DNA from: Rotaria macrura
Taxonomy: Eukaryota; Rotifera; Eurotatoria; Philodinida; Philodinidae
Reading direction: 5' to 3'
DNA length: 64,000 bases
Assembly: GCA_900239685.1 (NCBI GenBank)
Contig: OENT01000016.1
Coordinates: forward strand, 186,001-250,000
Shown: piece after piece, positions 15,553 through 33,532 of the stretch
How the letters are laid out: every line of letters starts with the position of its first letter
Position numbering within the stretch: the first letter of the stretch is position 1
The notes under the pieces: generated by a model
Database searches by the model: none
Seen by the model: only the letters and a program-made list of their open reading frames with translations
Told to the model about the DNA's origin: nothing
Position numbers and translations under genes: made by a program

Positions 15553-16743
15553 ATGACTGACTTAGTTATTAACACATTTGAAAGTTTATCGTCAGAGTTA
15601 TATATCGAAATATTTTCTTATCTTGATGGATACGGCATTTATCAATCATTCTATGGACTTAATAGGCGATTTTCAACGTTGGTACGTTCAACGATGGGCA
15701 AATATCTTGATTTACGTAAGGTGAATCTGGACGAGTGCCAACAGGTAGAATAGAAAATGCTTAGAAATAAATTTCAGTTACTGATTTTGAAGATTCTTCC
15801 TGTTATTGATCGATCACGTGTGACTACTCTCATACTATCAAACCAATACAATGACCAGCAAATTGATCTATTCGTAAATGATCATTTCGAACGCTTACGC
15901 TGCTTGGCACTACAATCTGTCGGTGTATTTATAGTTCATCAGATTCTTTTTCGCAATCTCTTCTCAAGGAGTTTGGAATCCCTCACCATTCAATTCAACA
16001 GCGATCAGTGTCCCGAAAAAGTGTACCATCTTTCACTTATGATTCTCAGCATCTGTTCTAACAAGTTAAAATCATTGAGATTTTTGACTTTAACAACAGC
16101 ACTTGATACTAATGGAGACATACTTGATCTAGCTAATGTATGTGATTCGATTACGTGCGAATTGAATCGGACAAGTAGGGATCTATCATGTTAATATTTA
16201 AACATAACGAACCTTTGTCTGAAGGAATTGCACTGGCTTTTATCATGTGCTCCACGGTTACAGTCGCTAACTTGTATTGCTAGATTAGAGAAATTGATTC
16301 TCACTTATACGCCGATGGAACATTTGCACACATGCACGCTCATACTTTTAAAGACAGAGTTTAATGAATTAATTAACTTTTTGATAGCATGCCCGAGACT
16401 CAAGCGACTTAAAATAGGCATGATACCAGCTGGGATCGATGCGATCAATGATCACATGTGGCAAAATATTATAGAACAACACTTATTACTATTGAAACAA
16501 TTCAGTTTGCATATGGTGACAGAACCATTGGGCATGTCAGTCGCCGAAGAACTAAGTACCGTAAATTTTCGTCGTGATTCGTTTTGGCAACAAAGAAACA
16601 CAACTGTAACTACCTATAATTCGGATAGAATCAGTGAGACGAACGACTTCATCGAAATGGAGATTGAAATTCAGTTTGGTTGTGAACGATACTTCAGTGA
16701 GAATTCACAAAATGAGATAAACTACTCTGAACAAGATTCCTGA
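15553..16743 (+). CDS. F-box protein with leucine-rich C-terminal part
   Basis: F-box proteins are substrate adaptors of SCF ubiquitin ligases: the F-box binds Skp1 and the remainder binds targets. The N-terminus (about residues 7-45) is a clear F-box, with LSSELYIEIFSYLDGYGIYQ, followed by irregular leucine-rich repeats. Two in-frame stops (15751-15753 and 16192-16194) interrupt the reading. Both vanish if GT-AG introns 15721-15777 (57 nt) and 16138-16224 (87 nt) are removed; both keep phase 0, giving exons 15553-15720, 15778-16137 and 16225-16743 and 348 aa. A shorter 33-nt intron, 15745-15777, would remove the first stop too. Alternatively this is a pseudogene with two nonsense codons, because translation across the stops also looks protein-like. 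Bdelloid genomes carry many related genes; this one has no close neighbour. Confidence 0.7.
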
Positions 16744-19201
16744 ACATTATGTGGCACGATTTTATGTATATCTAATTAAGAACGAATGAATTCAAACCTG
16801 TCCATCTACTTTTAACACAAGCTTTACATGTATTTTGATTTCAGCAAAATGCACTCATTTGAAATAGATTCTACTACTAACAATTTATGTAACTTTTCAA
16901 GTTAATAAATCGAGAGGAGAAGAACTAGTCCAAAACAATCGTAGACCCAGAGAGAAGTATTGTATAAGAGAAGAAAAAATATTAGAAATCTTGATTCCTA
17001 TCTTCTATTCTATTATTTTGTCTAAAAACAATTTTCGCAGAAGTGACATGATGCACATCATTATTCCGACAGCATCACTTATCATTTAAATCTATTCGAT
17101 TCAGGACTATCAAACAAATCCGAGAACTACCAATTAACGATATTTTCGTTTTTGCATTCGTTGTAAGGTTTTTGCGAGATACAATAGAGAGTTGACTGAA
17201 CTAATAATTTGAATGTGTTTGACATTATTTTATCAGTGAAACTCGATATTCTTCACGATAGAAACGATGAATTAAAATACAGGATGAATTAATCAAAATT
17301 GTACAACTATATGAAAGTTTTTTCTTCATTATCAAATTTAACTGCTTACTCAATGGCATGGCATCTCAAACCAATAATATATAGTGTGCCTCAGTTTACA
17401 TTTACTCCTTCAAAAACTTCAAAATAAACTGGATAAATTTTACTAGTTAATATTATCGAACCACTTACTCAATGTTCTACAATTCTTTTTATCTAAAGTA
17501 TCATCTTAAATATATTTAAAATGTTCTACTGTGATAATTATTAAACTTTTTCATATGATATAGAATTTAATCGACTATATTCTTATATTACATACACGCT
17601 GCAACATACTGTATACCTTGTTTCAATTGTTTTCAGCTATATAACATGTAAGTAATTTCATGCTTTTTTTCTGTCTTTATTGTCGATATCTTTCTAGGAA
17701 TTTTTCACTAGGATAAATATCAGATGATATTTATGCGACTAGTTTCAAAATATGATTCTTTCGTGTTTGAACCATGTCCAAAGTGTACTCTTACCAATGA
17801 AGTGATGCGTTATCATGAATAGACAGGCATTAAGTCTTTCGTTGATGTATTAAATCTAATATTGATAAATAATATCATTTTCTCGATTAATAATTCTCGA
17901 ACATGTTGACCAAAAATATATGCCAGACTGCATAAAAACAAGATGGTCATTTCCATCAAACATCGAATATTGGACGTTTATACATCTTGTTGTACATTGG
18001 ATCCTCAACATCAAATGGAAAGGTGGAACAATATATTTTTGTAAACGATGTATGAGTGTATTCCTTTTCTGAATTCAAGTTCCTTCAAAATTTGATTTAT
18101 TAACCTATATGAAATAATTTTATTCGTGTTGAATCAACATTGACATGTTCGAACAAATACAAATCATTGTTTCTTGTTAGTGAATTTTTCAAATAGGTTT
18201 CATATTGTTTGATTTTTCTTGTAAAGCATATCAAATATGTGCTAATGGACTGGCCAATATGTCACATCTATATCATTTTAAAGCCCCAGTTCAAATAATA
18301 AAATTTGACTAGAATCTCGTCAATCTTGCTAACCAAATCGCGATAAAATTTGGCGATTGTTACATGTTAATCTTTTCTTCTAATCTTTTGTTAACTTAAT
18401 TCGTCCGAAGTTACTGTAGACTATTCATTTTTGGTTATCTATCCTTTACGTAATAGGCACATGAATAATATCTGAAACGATCGATTTGAATTATCGATAG
18501 AAAACTTTAGTAAAATATCAGGCTGCATACGCTTGACACTGAATCAATATTACATGTAAACGAAAATGAAAACGTCATGCCAATCTAGCTGGCTCTGTGA
18601 TTGTGTCTAGTAAAAACTAGTAGAGTTCATTGCAAAATTTATTATTGTGACACTGTAATGCAATAATAGAGTATTCTAAATTATACCTTCAAAGATAACA
18701 TCTGAATTAGACATTAACAGAATAGTCACATATGACAGTAGTGGTGACCAGGTAGCTTGTAACTAGAGCATGACTGTGGGTTAGAATATTTAAGTAAAAC
18801 AAAAGCTAAACAAGGAAAGCAACGTACCTTTCTATAGTAATTGGTACATAAAAATCAATGCTTATAAAACATTATTGTTTCATATTTAATCTGCATAAAA
18901 TTGAATAAACCAAGAAGATCTGATCATATAAATAACGACATTACTATTATTCTGATATATTGTAGGTTTTTGTGTTTTTGACTTTTATATGCATTACTTA
19001 AAGATTCATACTTGAATGCTTCCTTAACTGTGATACTCTTTGAAAGACAAATAGAAGCATCATCTTCATAGAACTATCAATTTTTCAACTCCTTTTTAGC
19101 AACAACAAATTTAAATCCAGCATAAATTTCATTGATACCAAGTTAAGTTTTTGTAAAATATCCATGGCTCGATCGTTCTAATGAACTATACCCGGAACCC
19201 T

Positions 19202-19231
19202 TTCTCACTAGATATACTTATTTAGTGAGAA
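19202..19231. repeat. 9-bp perfect hairpin
   Basis: TTCTCACTA at 19202-19210 pairs exactly with TAGTGAGAA at 19223-19231 across a 12-nt loop, in gene-free DNA. Confidence 0.5.
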
Positions 19232-20185
19232 TTTTTAATTCCAATGGCTATAAACGTCGAATCAACCATAAATACTCCCTGAATACATTCGTGACTGTGA
19301 CAAAAGAAATATGGTCACGTTGATGTTCAGTCTAAATCTACGTACCAATATATAGTTGAGACAAAAAATACTGCTATGTAGACAATATATTTTTACGTTA
19401 ACAAAAAATATATAATTAGTGTTACAATTTCGGTCAATGGTGTTCTTAAGTATCAAATCATTTTTCTCATGCGATTCTAATTACAAAAATACAATTTTGA
19501 TTTGAATTTGTATGTTATTTCTGTTTACTTTTTGCAGATGCTTGCTAATATATAATAATTTAGTTTCGATAGGTTTCATTGTCAGCTTCTATCTGCAGTA
19601 TTCTTTCTTCAATCGTCTCATCGATGATTGTAGACAATGTCTGAATTTGTTGATTGTATTAAATATCATCTATGGCCCCCGTCTCATCAACAACAAAGTG
19701 TTCATTTTCTATACATTGATGGATGTTCTTCCTTGAACTAGCAGTATGTTTTTATGTAGAAAGATGCTCATCATGTTGATTGGGACAATTTTCTAGTTTT
19801 CACGGTTAATTAATCTTCGTTAAACTGTTCGATGATGTAAATACGATATTCTATCATCATGTAGACGACTCATTAGCAAAACATTGAGCCAATTATTAAT
19901 CAATCTATGGCACAGTACAGAACTCGAAATTGATTTTAAATGAAAAAATATAATTGCAGAGAACTTCTATAGATGGAGTTGTTAACTGGTGAATCGATTG
20001 ATAACAAGGATATATGTTACATAGAACTGTAGTGTGCTCGAAATAGTTTGGGTAACGAAAGTCTAATACTGTTAATGGAAGAACGGAAGAAATACTTTTA
20101 ACACCATGAGGAAAGTATTGCGTAATTTTTCTTTTCTTCCTATGTAAAACTGCGTAACAACGAATAGTTTGTTGAAATTAGTCAA

Positions 20186-20213
20186 TGTTGCTCCATAATT
20201 TTACGGAGCAACA
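20186..20213. repeat. 9-bp perfect hairpin, GC-richer stem
   Basis: TGTTGCTCC at 20186-20194 pairs with GGAGCAACA at 20205-20213 around a 10-nt loop. It is about 380 bp beyond the Ran stop codon, probably outside its transcript. Confidence 0.5.
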
Positions 20214-20593
20214 CAAGAGAAATGAGTTTTGACTCATCGCAAGAAATAACTAAGTAGATTTTACTTTTAAGCATGCAATGCGTCAAAACAAAGAATCATC
20301 AGGTTTTCATCATTATTCGTTCTTTTTTCAATGATTCATTGTTAATAAAATCTATTTTGATTATTGGTTTCTATAGACTGTAGAAATAAATAAATACATG
20401 ATATGTTTTTTGTCTTTACATGACTATTCACTAAAAAATAAACAAAATGAACACAGCCGAATTCATTAAAAATGAATAAAGCAACAATAAACGATTTAAA
20501 AATAAGAAAAACGAAAGAACGAAAAAAAAAAGAGAAGGATCTTTTTATTATAGGAAAATTCTTGACTTCTTTTACAAATGTAAATGTTTTCCT

Positions 20594-21424
20594 TTAAAGA
20601 TCATCATCATCATCAGGTAATGGTACTATTTCAGCCTGCTTGCGTTCTTCAACCCATCGTAGAATTTCTTGTTGGTCAATATCCAGGTCAGGTGGCTAAA
20701 ATTAAATGAATTCATGCTATAAAACAAACAGAAGAATCTTTAACTGTAATAAAACATACTGGTAATGGACATTGAGTTACAAATTGAAGATTTTCGCTAC
20801 CAGATAGTTTTCGTGCTAACCAAAGAAATGGTTTTTCAAAATTATAATTTGATCGAGCACTCATGTCGTAATATTGCATATTGTTTCTTCGATGAAATGT
20901 TATAGATCGAGCTTTTAATTTACGATCTTTCACATCAACCTTATTACCACACAAAACCATTGGAATATTTTCACACACACGAACTAAATCTTTATGCCAA
21001 TTGGGAACATTTCGATATGTTATACGAGATGTTACATCAAACATAATGATAGCACAGTGTCCACCAATATAATAACCATCACGCAAACCTATTATGAAAG
21101 AATCAATACAAGTTGTTCTGGAAAAATATACTTTTTTTTATAGCTTACCACCGAATTTTTCTTGACCAGCTGTATCCCAAACGTCGAAAATAATTTCACC
21201 GAAATTAGTGTAAAAATTTAACGGATGTACATTCACACCAATAGTTGCTTCGTATTTCTTTTCGAATTCACCGGTTAAATGTCGTTTAACAAATGTTGTT
21301 TTACCTAAAAATGTTCATTATCCTACGGTGAACAGAAAAATAAACAATTATCCAACAAACCAACACCACCATCGCCAACTAAGACTAATTTGAATCGTGG
21401 TACGTTTTTTTCATTAGTTGCCAT
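20594..21424 (-). CDS. Ran: Ran GTPase
   Basis: Small GTPase that sets the direction of nuclear import and export and helps spindle and nuclear envelope assembly. Four exons, 21424-21361, 21304-21149, 21088-20760 and 20695-20594, give 216 aa, the length of human Ran. Visible motifs are the P-loop GDGGVGKT (about 17-24, split by intron 1), switch [12 protein letters not shown] (about 65), [10 protein letters not shown] for guanine recognition (about 121-130), [20 protein letters not shown], and the acidic C-terminus DDDDDL that contacts Ran-binding domains. There is no C-terminal prenylation cysteine motif, as expected for Ran. The three introns are short (56-64 nt). All catalytic motifs are intact. 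Confidence 0.97.
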
Positions 21425-24400
21425 TATTGTGTCGTTAAAATGATGGATACACAGAAATGTATTATCGTAGCCTATGTGTCAACTTAAATATGATGAAATT
21501 TCGCAAGATGGTAGAGGAAGATGAAATGCTTACTATGACTCATATATTATTGTTTTTTCTATGTTGCATCAATAAGAAATACTCATGCAACAATAATTCA
21601 GCCATTCATTTAGCTATCATCAATAAATAATGAATAAGCTGATTCTGCATGAGAAAATTTCGCTGCACATGGAAAAGCATACATCAATGAACCGACCAAG
21701 TCCTTCTTTATTAATTTGTCTTCTCGATTTTGTCAATTAGAAACTACCACGCGACTCATTCAATCTTATAATTAGATAGATATTCCATCCCTTTGTTTAA
21801 TCGAAACGATTATGCAAAAAATCAAAAAAACAAAATGAGAAATAGCATCCCAACAGTTTGTGCGGTTCTCACAAATAATTGTGTACAATTCTACCATCTC
21901 CTAATTCAGTGTTCGCACACGATAGGCAATTGTCATTTATATATTTTTATTATTTCGTACTGACTTTATCCAAAACGATGTCAATGGGAACAACTATAAT
22001 TTTGATGTCATCTGTTAAATCTTTCAATCCAATATTTTCTAGTTTATCTAACGCTTCTAACTAGTACCCAGAGAATACATTCTGAAGCACTGAAGAAAAA
22101 GTAGGTGTGAAACACTATTCTAGTGTTTGCAAGCATGTGAAACAGTTGCTTTGTAGATCGTTGTCGATAAAAAATATGGAATATGATATTATCATTGTTT
22201 TCGAATTTCTGCAAGAGATCTTTCCTGGGTTTTTCAATCTGAATAAATCTTTCTATGAATTTCCACTACTCTATTGTTGTTAATTGTCGAGTCGACATCA
22301 TCGTATTGAATTAAGGCCTATCTCAACTTTTTGATATAATCACCAAATAAACACAATAAAATCCTCATCTCGTTGGTTCAAACTTTAATTGACGATCGCT
22401 CAGAAAGTTGGTTCTGACTGTGCGTTTAGTTCGATTATTTGATGCTCAATGAATTCTAAGGAGCAGGCATTAAAGCATTAAGTGAAATGTTCACCCATGA
22501 ATTTCAAGTTACTCATCCGACAATGAGCAGTAATTTGGAAATTGTAATAATTCTTTTGTTGAAATGAGTTCAGGAAATCGGTGTGATATTTAGTTTTGAT
22601 AATCGACGGAGATCAATGTTGAAACCTTGCTACAATGGGTTCATAATCAAACTCTCTGATTATATCCATGGATAGCCTTCTTCTGCATTGACGTGAATCA
22701 TCGTTAAATCGATCAATCACTTGGTTCCCAACATGCAATCTAATAGATTTTCGAAAAATATTAAATTTTTACTTCCTTTATCTTTCCGAACTCTAATCGT
22801 TGATCTATGGAAGCAAGAAGAACATATCAATTTTAGTTGTGGTCATTCACTACAAGCTAAATGAAATGAATATTTACTTTACTATAAATATATTGCAAAT
22901 ACTCATTTTCTATTCTTCGTATATCTATATAAGCTCTCGGAAGAGAAGAAAGATTTATGATCGTTTCCACTTAATTAATTAGATATAACTTTGATATATT
23001 TGGGTCGATCGTAAACAGTATGCCTACTTATAAAGACTCGATAACATTCAAAACTAAATGATATGTTCGTCGTACTTCCATAGCTGAATATTCAGGGCAC
23101 TGATCCAGATTACCAGCTGTTTACCATCATCTTTGACCTTCGATTGAAGCATATGCTTTTTCTTTAGTCTGTTTATCGCAAGACAAAGAGAGTGTAAAAT
23201 TCAGTATTGCATAAAATCTATTGCATTTATTCCTTGTCTGTTTGTTATGTACCCAAATAATCAGTCTTTCAAATTCTGCAGTAAGACGAGTATACAAATT
23301 ATGCAATGAATCATATTTGAGTGAAAAGATTTTCATCAATCTATGATAAATTATTTAAGACCGATCATTTGGCATAGACGCTTCTTTGAACCCTAAAGGA
23401 AAAATCTTTTGCTTTCACTTCTATCGAGGTTAAAGATGATTGAGACAAAACCAAAAGGAAACGCATGATTTTTTATGTCTTAATCTTATTCAAACATCTA
23501 TTGAATCTAATAATTAGTCATTCTGTAATCTCACTCATCTACTCAGAAGTAGAATTCGTAAGAAGCAAATAAATGATACGGATTAGTGCTTCGGATCATA
23601 CATAAATATGAAATAACTCCTCCTCATGATGCTGTACTGATGATTTTAATTGTTACTACAGATGTTTCCTTTTGTATGAGCCTCACGCATGAATAAAATT
23701 CTTTGTATTCTGTAACGCTAAAATATTCGATGAAATAAGACCATTTTCCAAGTCATTTTCTTCGTCATAGTTTACAACAAAATTGATTGTTCTGATTGTT
23801 GAAGTTATTTGCATAGAAATGCTCGGTGGTATATAATTAACATTGTCAATCAATTACAGTTTCCTTTAAATGGCATACCCATCAATGAACTATCTGTACT
23901 TACTAATCTGTCATTAATTTTTTTTAAAGCGTAATCTTAATTTTCAATTTAAGTTCAATCGTCAGTCTAGAACTATAGAAAAACAGATGAACCTACTTAT
24001 CACTTGATATGAAGCCACGTACGCTTTGCTTGTTTACTTGCAGCTCTTATTTAGTTTCGTATTTATAATCGAAGCTGTCACTTGTTTCTTCTCTATCCTA
24101 CATGTATTTACGTGAACCAATGAACCATTATATTCATGTTATTGCGATTGGGAAAGTTCGCATTTCTAGACGTTGATTCCAATTTAATTGATATCGCTGC
24201 GAATTTTCTATCTGCTCATGAATTCGAGAAGCAAATGTCTCTTGATTTTCATATAAGAGTAACGCTAGTAGTATATTATTTGAGGGCGGCATCGTTTTCC
24301 AAACAATCACTCAACCCGTCATCTACACAAAACAACTTAGTAGATCAGAGTAATTTCATCGCCGAAAGATTATTTTAGAGTTGACAATGAAGACATCTTT

Positions 24401-25679
24401 TAAAATCCAGATCATCCAATGAGGTTGTGGGCATGTTTGTATCTCTTTTCTTTCTACACTCAAAGATTGAGACACGCACTCTTACGTACTTACACCTACC
24501 CGGTAACCTAAGCACACCCTCATGTTTTCTTCGTTGTCGAGGGAAAAGAAAACGTATTGAACCAAAATTTGCTTGGCGTCAAATATGACCAAAACGTCAA
24601 TACTAGTTTGAGTTTTTTAATATCTCACGATATCGTTGATTCTTTTCAGTGTCTTCCTTTCATTTGGTTGAAATTGTGTTATTAGGATGATTTGGTTTGC
24701 GTACAGACCAGACAAAAAATTCTTCAACTGCTGCATGATGCAAAATTCTGTTCGAGTCAAAATTGTTTAACCAATCGTCGAATCATAGGCAATCAAATGT
24801 TTGAGAGTTCGCTTTCAATCATTTTCTAAATAATATGGAAAGACTTCAATTCAGCTCTTTGTCCATAACTGTCAATTGTGCAACGGATAACATAGTTTTC
24901 CTGTGTCTAGGCGATATTTCTTAGCAAGATAGAGACACGTTTTCTATGTTTCCCGATTACATTTAGAATGATACTTTGATTCTCGTTCGATAACTTAAGA
25001 TTAGGACTACACATTCAACAATATGCGAAACATTTACTATTTAACTTTTGTCAACATGCAGAAAAAAGTCGTATTAGTCTGTGATCCTCGATTAGCACAT
25101 ATATAATCGGATGATTCGAGTGACACTGTCTTCACAAACCTTAGAAAAAGCAACACATTTTATTCGGTCGTTAATTTTCTGCTGGTCATCACCGTGAGTT
25201 CCCGCCATTTTGCGAGAGAAACAAATCGATTTCAATTTTATACTGGACTAATAATGACTAATGTATACTTGTGTAGGTTAGTCACAGAGATTACTGACTG
25301 TATTTCTGTGTGAAGTCAATAGTGAGTACTGCGCTCTTTTTCATGAAACTACTCGATCAAGCTAGCATTGTTTATTCGCCAATGAGTTTTACACTTCCAT
25401 TCTTAGAAAAGATTTATCCATCATGTTTCGTTTCTATTTATCGAGTAGAAGTGCAATTTATCGACTATATGTGAATCTCACATCGAATGTTTTCGAGAAT
25501 CCATTCTCTAATAGGAAAAAATATCAATTGAAAACAAAAGCATGAATATTTCATACCATGTAATACGTTGATATAATGAATGAACTGTCAAGTGGAAATC
25601 TATCAATTACATCGATTTGATATGCATGTTTATTGTAAATTAATTTCAAGAAAAATAAAAAAATATTGTAAGATATGAA
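21425..25679. other. Gene-free region between Ran and ACP5
   Basis: About 4.2 kb. Unsupported open frames include 24136-24378 (plus, 80 aa) and 23127-23339 (minus, 70 aa); neither shows a known motif or fitting splice sites. The Ran promoter should lie just right of 21424. I see no repeat or RNA gene. Confidence 0.5.
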
Positions 25680-26865
25680 TTAAAATCGAGGTTTCATAGT
25701 TGTTTGATACAGTGTTTTCTCCGAATGATCAATAAATGAAAAGTTCATTTTTGTATTGTCGACTTCTATCAAACCAAAGCCACCAAATGCAATTGAGCCA
25801 GCCCAAAAATATTTCAATGAATTCGGTGGCACATCTTTCTCATGAGCATGACTATTTTGAATAAAGTTGGCAGCACCCACAACAAAATAATTGATAAGTG
25901 ATCCATTCATATCATCAACTAAATGCTAACAATAAGAAGAATATATATTTCGATAGATCAGAAAGTATATTCCCTACTTGAAGATTATGATCGTGTCCAC
26001 AAAGATAAGTCGTTGCTTGATATTTATGAAGTAATGGACGAAGACGATCGATTAGACATTGTGTTGGACCATGTTCTGCAACTGAATATATTGGATAATG
26101 GCCACTGACAATTAAATATGGTGCACTAAAAATTCTCACATTCAAGAATAGTACAACATCGACTCATAAAAATCATCATTTCTTACGTTGATTGACGCAG
26201 CTGATCTTCTATCCATTGCCAATAATCTTCAGCAACATATTGATTTTTTGGACCTTCTAATGGTGTACTCTCCCAATCTGATAGATTTGCACCACCACAA
26301 AGTACAATAGTATCAATCATAACGAAATCAATTAAACTTTTTTGCTTATCACTTTGCCAGAGAGAAAATGAATAGAAGTAATCAGGAAACACCCTAAAAA
26401 TCAATTTCACTGTCATTTTTTGATCATGGAAAATTCTAGATGAATAATTTACCAACGTTTCGATGTTTTCCCATATTCGATTTGTGCTGAAACATTACCT
26501 AAATGATCATGATTACCAGCTATTACATACCATGGTGATTGTAGGGATGTTGCCGAGAACACACGTTCAAATGTATGCTGAAAAAAGAGATATGTTTGTA
26601 TATAGCACACTAAGTTCTTCGATAAACAGGTTTCCTACTTGAAATCTAGTATCTTTCGCTGATTTAACACCATCGAAATAAAAATTATCGCCTAATGCTA
26701 ATTGAAAACTTGTATTTAATTTGACACCCATTTTACCCATAGCTGAAGCAACAGCGACTTCTGATGGAGTTTCATATGGTAGAAATGGTAAACCCCCCCA
26801 ATCACCAACGACGAAGAATCGCGTCAAGTCATTACTATTTGGATCTGCCACTAAATCATAAAGGC
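25680..26865 (-). CDS. ACP5: Tartrate-resistant acid phosphatase (purple acid phosphatase type 5)
   Basis: Binuclear-metal phosphomonoesterase, normally secreted or lysosomal. Exons 26865-26639, 26577-26453, 26393-26187, 26125-25978 and 25925-25680 encode about 316 aa in a continuous frame. The metallophosphatase blocks occur in order: [53 protein letters not shown] and LCGHDHNLQ, which supply the metal ligands. The first coding exon is not resolved: exon 26865 starts in phase 1, so at least one upstream exon, with the signal peptide and initiator ATG, is missing. A candidate reading MRHIFLFCL near 26990-26960 has a good donor but the wrong phase. Divergently transcribed from ADAL, about 550 bp away. 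Confidence 0.92.
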
Positions 26866-27419
26866 CTAGAAAGAAAATATTTAATCACAAGAAAAATTTT
26901 CTTTGAAGAAATAGACCGAAGTTAGTTGACGATATTGTTAATAGTTGATAATAACTCACGAGGCAAAATAAAAATATGTGACGCATACTTTCGTTACTAG
27001 AAACACACAAGATAAATGATACTAAAATGTAGTGAAGTCGATATACAAAATATTTATACGCGAATGATATGAGCTAGGTAAACATAAACAAAGTAACTTA
27101 CCTGGTGCAGAAAGAAATTCATTTTTAAATAATAAAACGTGGTTGAAACAAAACTATAGAGCCACACCGAGTCAAGGTTTGCTTTTAATTGGTTTATTAT
27201 TAGAGACAATTTTTTTCCATTAGATGACGTCGCACCATTCATTCTTTTGTTGTTAATTGAAAAAAGAAAACAAACTATTTTTCTATTAGTAGCGATCTCT
27301 ATACATTCGTTTGACTCATCGAAAGTAGCGCTTCACTGTAGTGGTTTAAATATTATTATTATTGAATTTATCGATCGAGTGGCTACTGAATAATCAGTTA
27401 TTTTTTTGATTGTAAGTAT
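26866..27419. promoter_or_regulatory. Divergent ACP5/ADAL intergenic region
   Basis: This 554-bp stretch separates the first resolved ACP5 exon (minus) from the ADAL start (plus). It should contain the missing ACP5 first exon and both promoters, arranged head to head. A T-rich tract ending in GTAAG about 4 nt before the ADAL ATG could serve as a splice or trans-splice acceptor. No specific factor site is claimed. Confidence 0.4.
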
Positions 27420-28439
27420 ATGATGAGTGATCTAGAGCAATTTTGTAAACTAATTCCGAAGATAGAACTTCATGCACATTTGAACGGATGTATTCGTTCG
27501 TCTACATTTCGACAATTACTTTCATCGCCTGAAGATCAAACACGTCTTAATATACTCGATGAAGAATTCGCAAATGGTGACACACATTCAAGAATGGCAA
27601 ATGTTTTTGAAAAATTTTCTTTGCTTCGTTCATGTGTCACAAATTTAGATGATATTCGTCGTATAACACGTGAAACATTGGAAGATTTCATTGATGATAA
27701 TGTTATTTATGCTGAACTTCGAACACGACCACGTTCATTTCAAAATGGAGCTATTGCATCAGCAAGATATATTGAAGCTATTCTTGACATAATGAAAGAA
27801 TATGAAGACAAAATTTGTTCACGTTTAATATTAAGTATTGATAGAACACAAACATCAGAGCAAGCTATGGAGACATTGAAATTAGCTGAAACCTATCGTA
27901 GTCATATTGTTGGTCTTGATCTATCTGGTGATCCAAATGTGAAGTCATTCGAACGTTTTCGTCCTGTATTTGATTTAGCAAAACAAATAAACTTGTCAAC
28001 GACGATACACATTGGTGAATTACCCGATGAAGAATGTTTAAATGAAAATAATTTGATTATTGATTATAAGCCAACACGATTGGGCCATTTTAATTATCGT
28101 ACAAATGAACAAGAACAACGTGTTTTCAAAGAAAAAATTCCACTTGAACTATGTCCTACATCAAATATATTAACTATGAATTTATTAGATTTAACTCAAC
28201 ATCATTTTGATTTATTCTATAGAACAAAACATCCATTAGCAATCTGTACAGACGATAGTGGTCTCATGAATTGTAGTTTGTCATCAGAAATATTTCAAGT
28301 GGCACAAACTTTCGGTTTAGGAAAAAAGAATATATATGAGTTTATTTTTCAAACATCTGATCTTATTTTTGATAGAAATATGGTTGAATTTTGTCAGCAA
28401 AAGTTAAACTTTTTTTCTCAACAATCAAATATTTTTTAG
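27420..28439 (+). CDS. ADAL: Adenosine deaminase-like protein (N6-methyl-AMP deaminase)
   Basis: Member of the adenosine/AMP deaminase superfamily. ADAL/MAPDA enzymes hydrolyse N6-methyl-AMP to IMP and methylamine, clearing modified nucleotides from RNA turnover. A single exon of 339 aa, close to the usual length. Zinc ligands are in LHAHLNGC (His18, His20), HIGE (about 197-200) and TDDSG (about 277-281), and LELCPTSN carries the conserved substrate-side motif. Either of two adjacent ATG codons could start it. Its stop codon TAG is itself the end of an A/T tract, TTTTTTAG, which could act as a splice acceptor for the next gene, LETM1, only 60 nt away. Confidence 0.93.
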   Translation: MMSDLEQFCKLIPKIELHAHLNGCIRSSTFRQLLSSPEDQTRLNILDEEFANGDTHSRMANVFEKFSLLRSCVTNLDDIRRITRETLEDFIDDNVIYAELRTRPRSFQNGAIASARYIEAILDIMKEYEDKICSRLILSIDRTQTSEQAMETLKLAETYRSHIVGLDLSGDPNVKSFERFRPVFDLAKQINLSTTIHIGELPDEECLNENNLIIDYKPTRLGHFNYRTNEQEQRVFKEKIPLELCPTSNILTMNLLDLTQHHFDLFYRTKHPLAICTDDSGLMNCSLSSEIFQVAQTFGLGKKNIYEFIFQTSDLIFDRNMVEFCQQKLNFFSQQSNIF

Positions 28440-28499
28440 ATTATTAGGTTATTTATATTTTGAGAATATGTTTTGAAAATATTCAAACAAGTCAATCGA

Positions 28500-33364
<4,865 letters not shown>

Positions 33365-33504
33365 TCTGATTTATTTATATTCATCAATCAAGCCAATTCC
33401 TTCTTTTTCTTTTAGTTCAAAATAGAAAAATTTTTAGCCTAAGTTTTTCTCTTTTTTCTTCTTATTCATTCTATTGATGATATTCAAGAAAGAATCTTTT
33501 TGCT

Positions 33505-33532
33505 TTTCGAAATAAAGTCTTTTATTTTGTAG
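33505..33532 (+). promoter_or_regulatory. Putative trans-splice acceptor before KDM8
   Basis: AATAAAG, a T-rich tract and TAG end directly at the KDM8 ATG (33533). The AATAAA may be the polyadenylation signal of LETM1. No 5' UTR is left between acceptor and start codon. Confidence 0.55.

Larger units (their letters stand above)
16744..20593. other. Gene-free region between F-box gene and Ran
   Basis: About 3.8 kb of AT-rich sequence. Open frames at 19262-19456 and 19512-19736 are hydrophobic and short, with no motif. Two small hairpins are listed separately. The last few hundred bases before 20593 are presumably the 3' flank of Ran. Confidence 0.5.

Noticed and set aside
24136-24378. 80-codon plus-strand open frame
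   Set aside because: No recognisable domain and no neighbouring exons or acceptor/donor set supporting a transcript.
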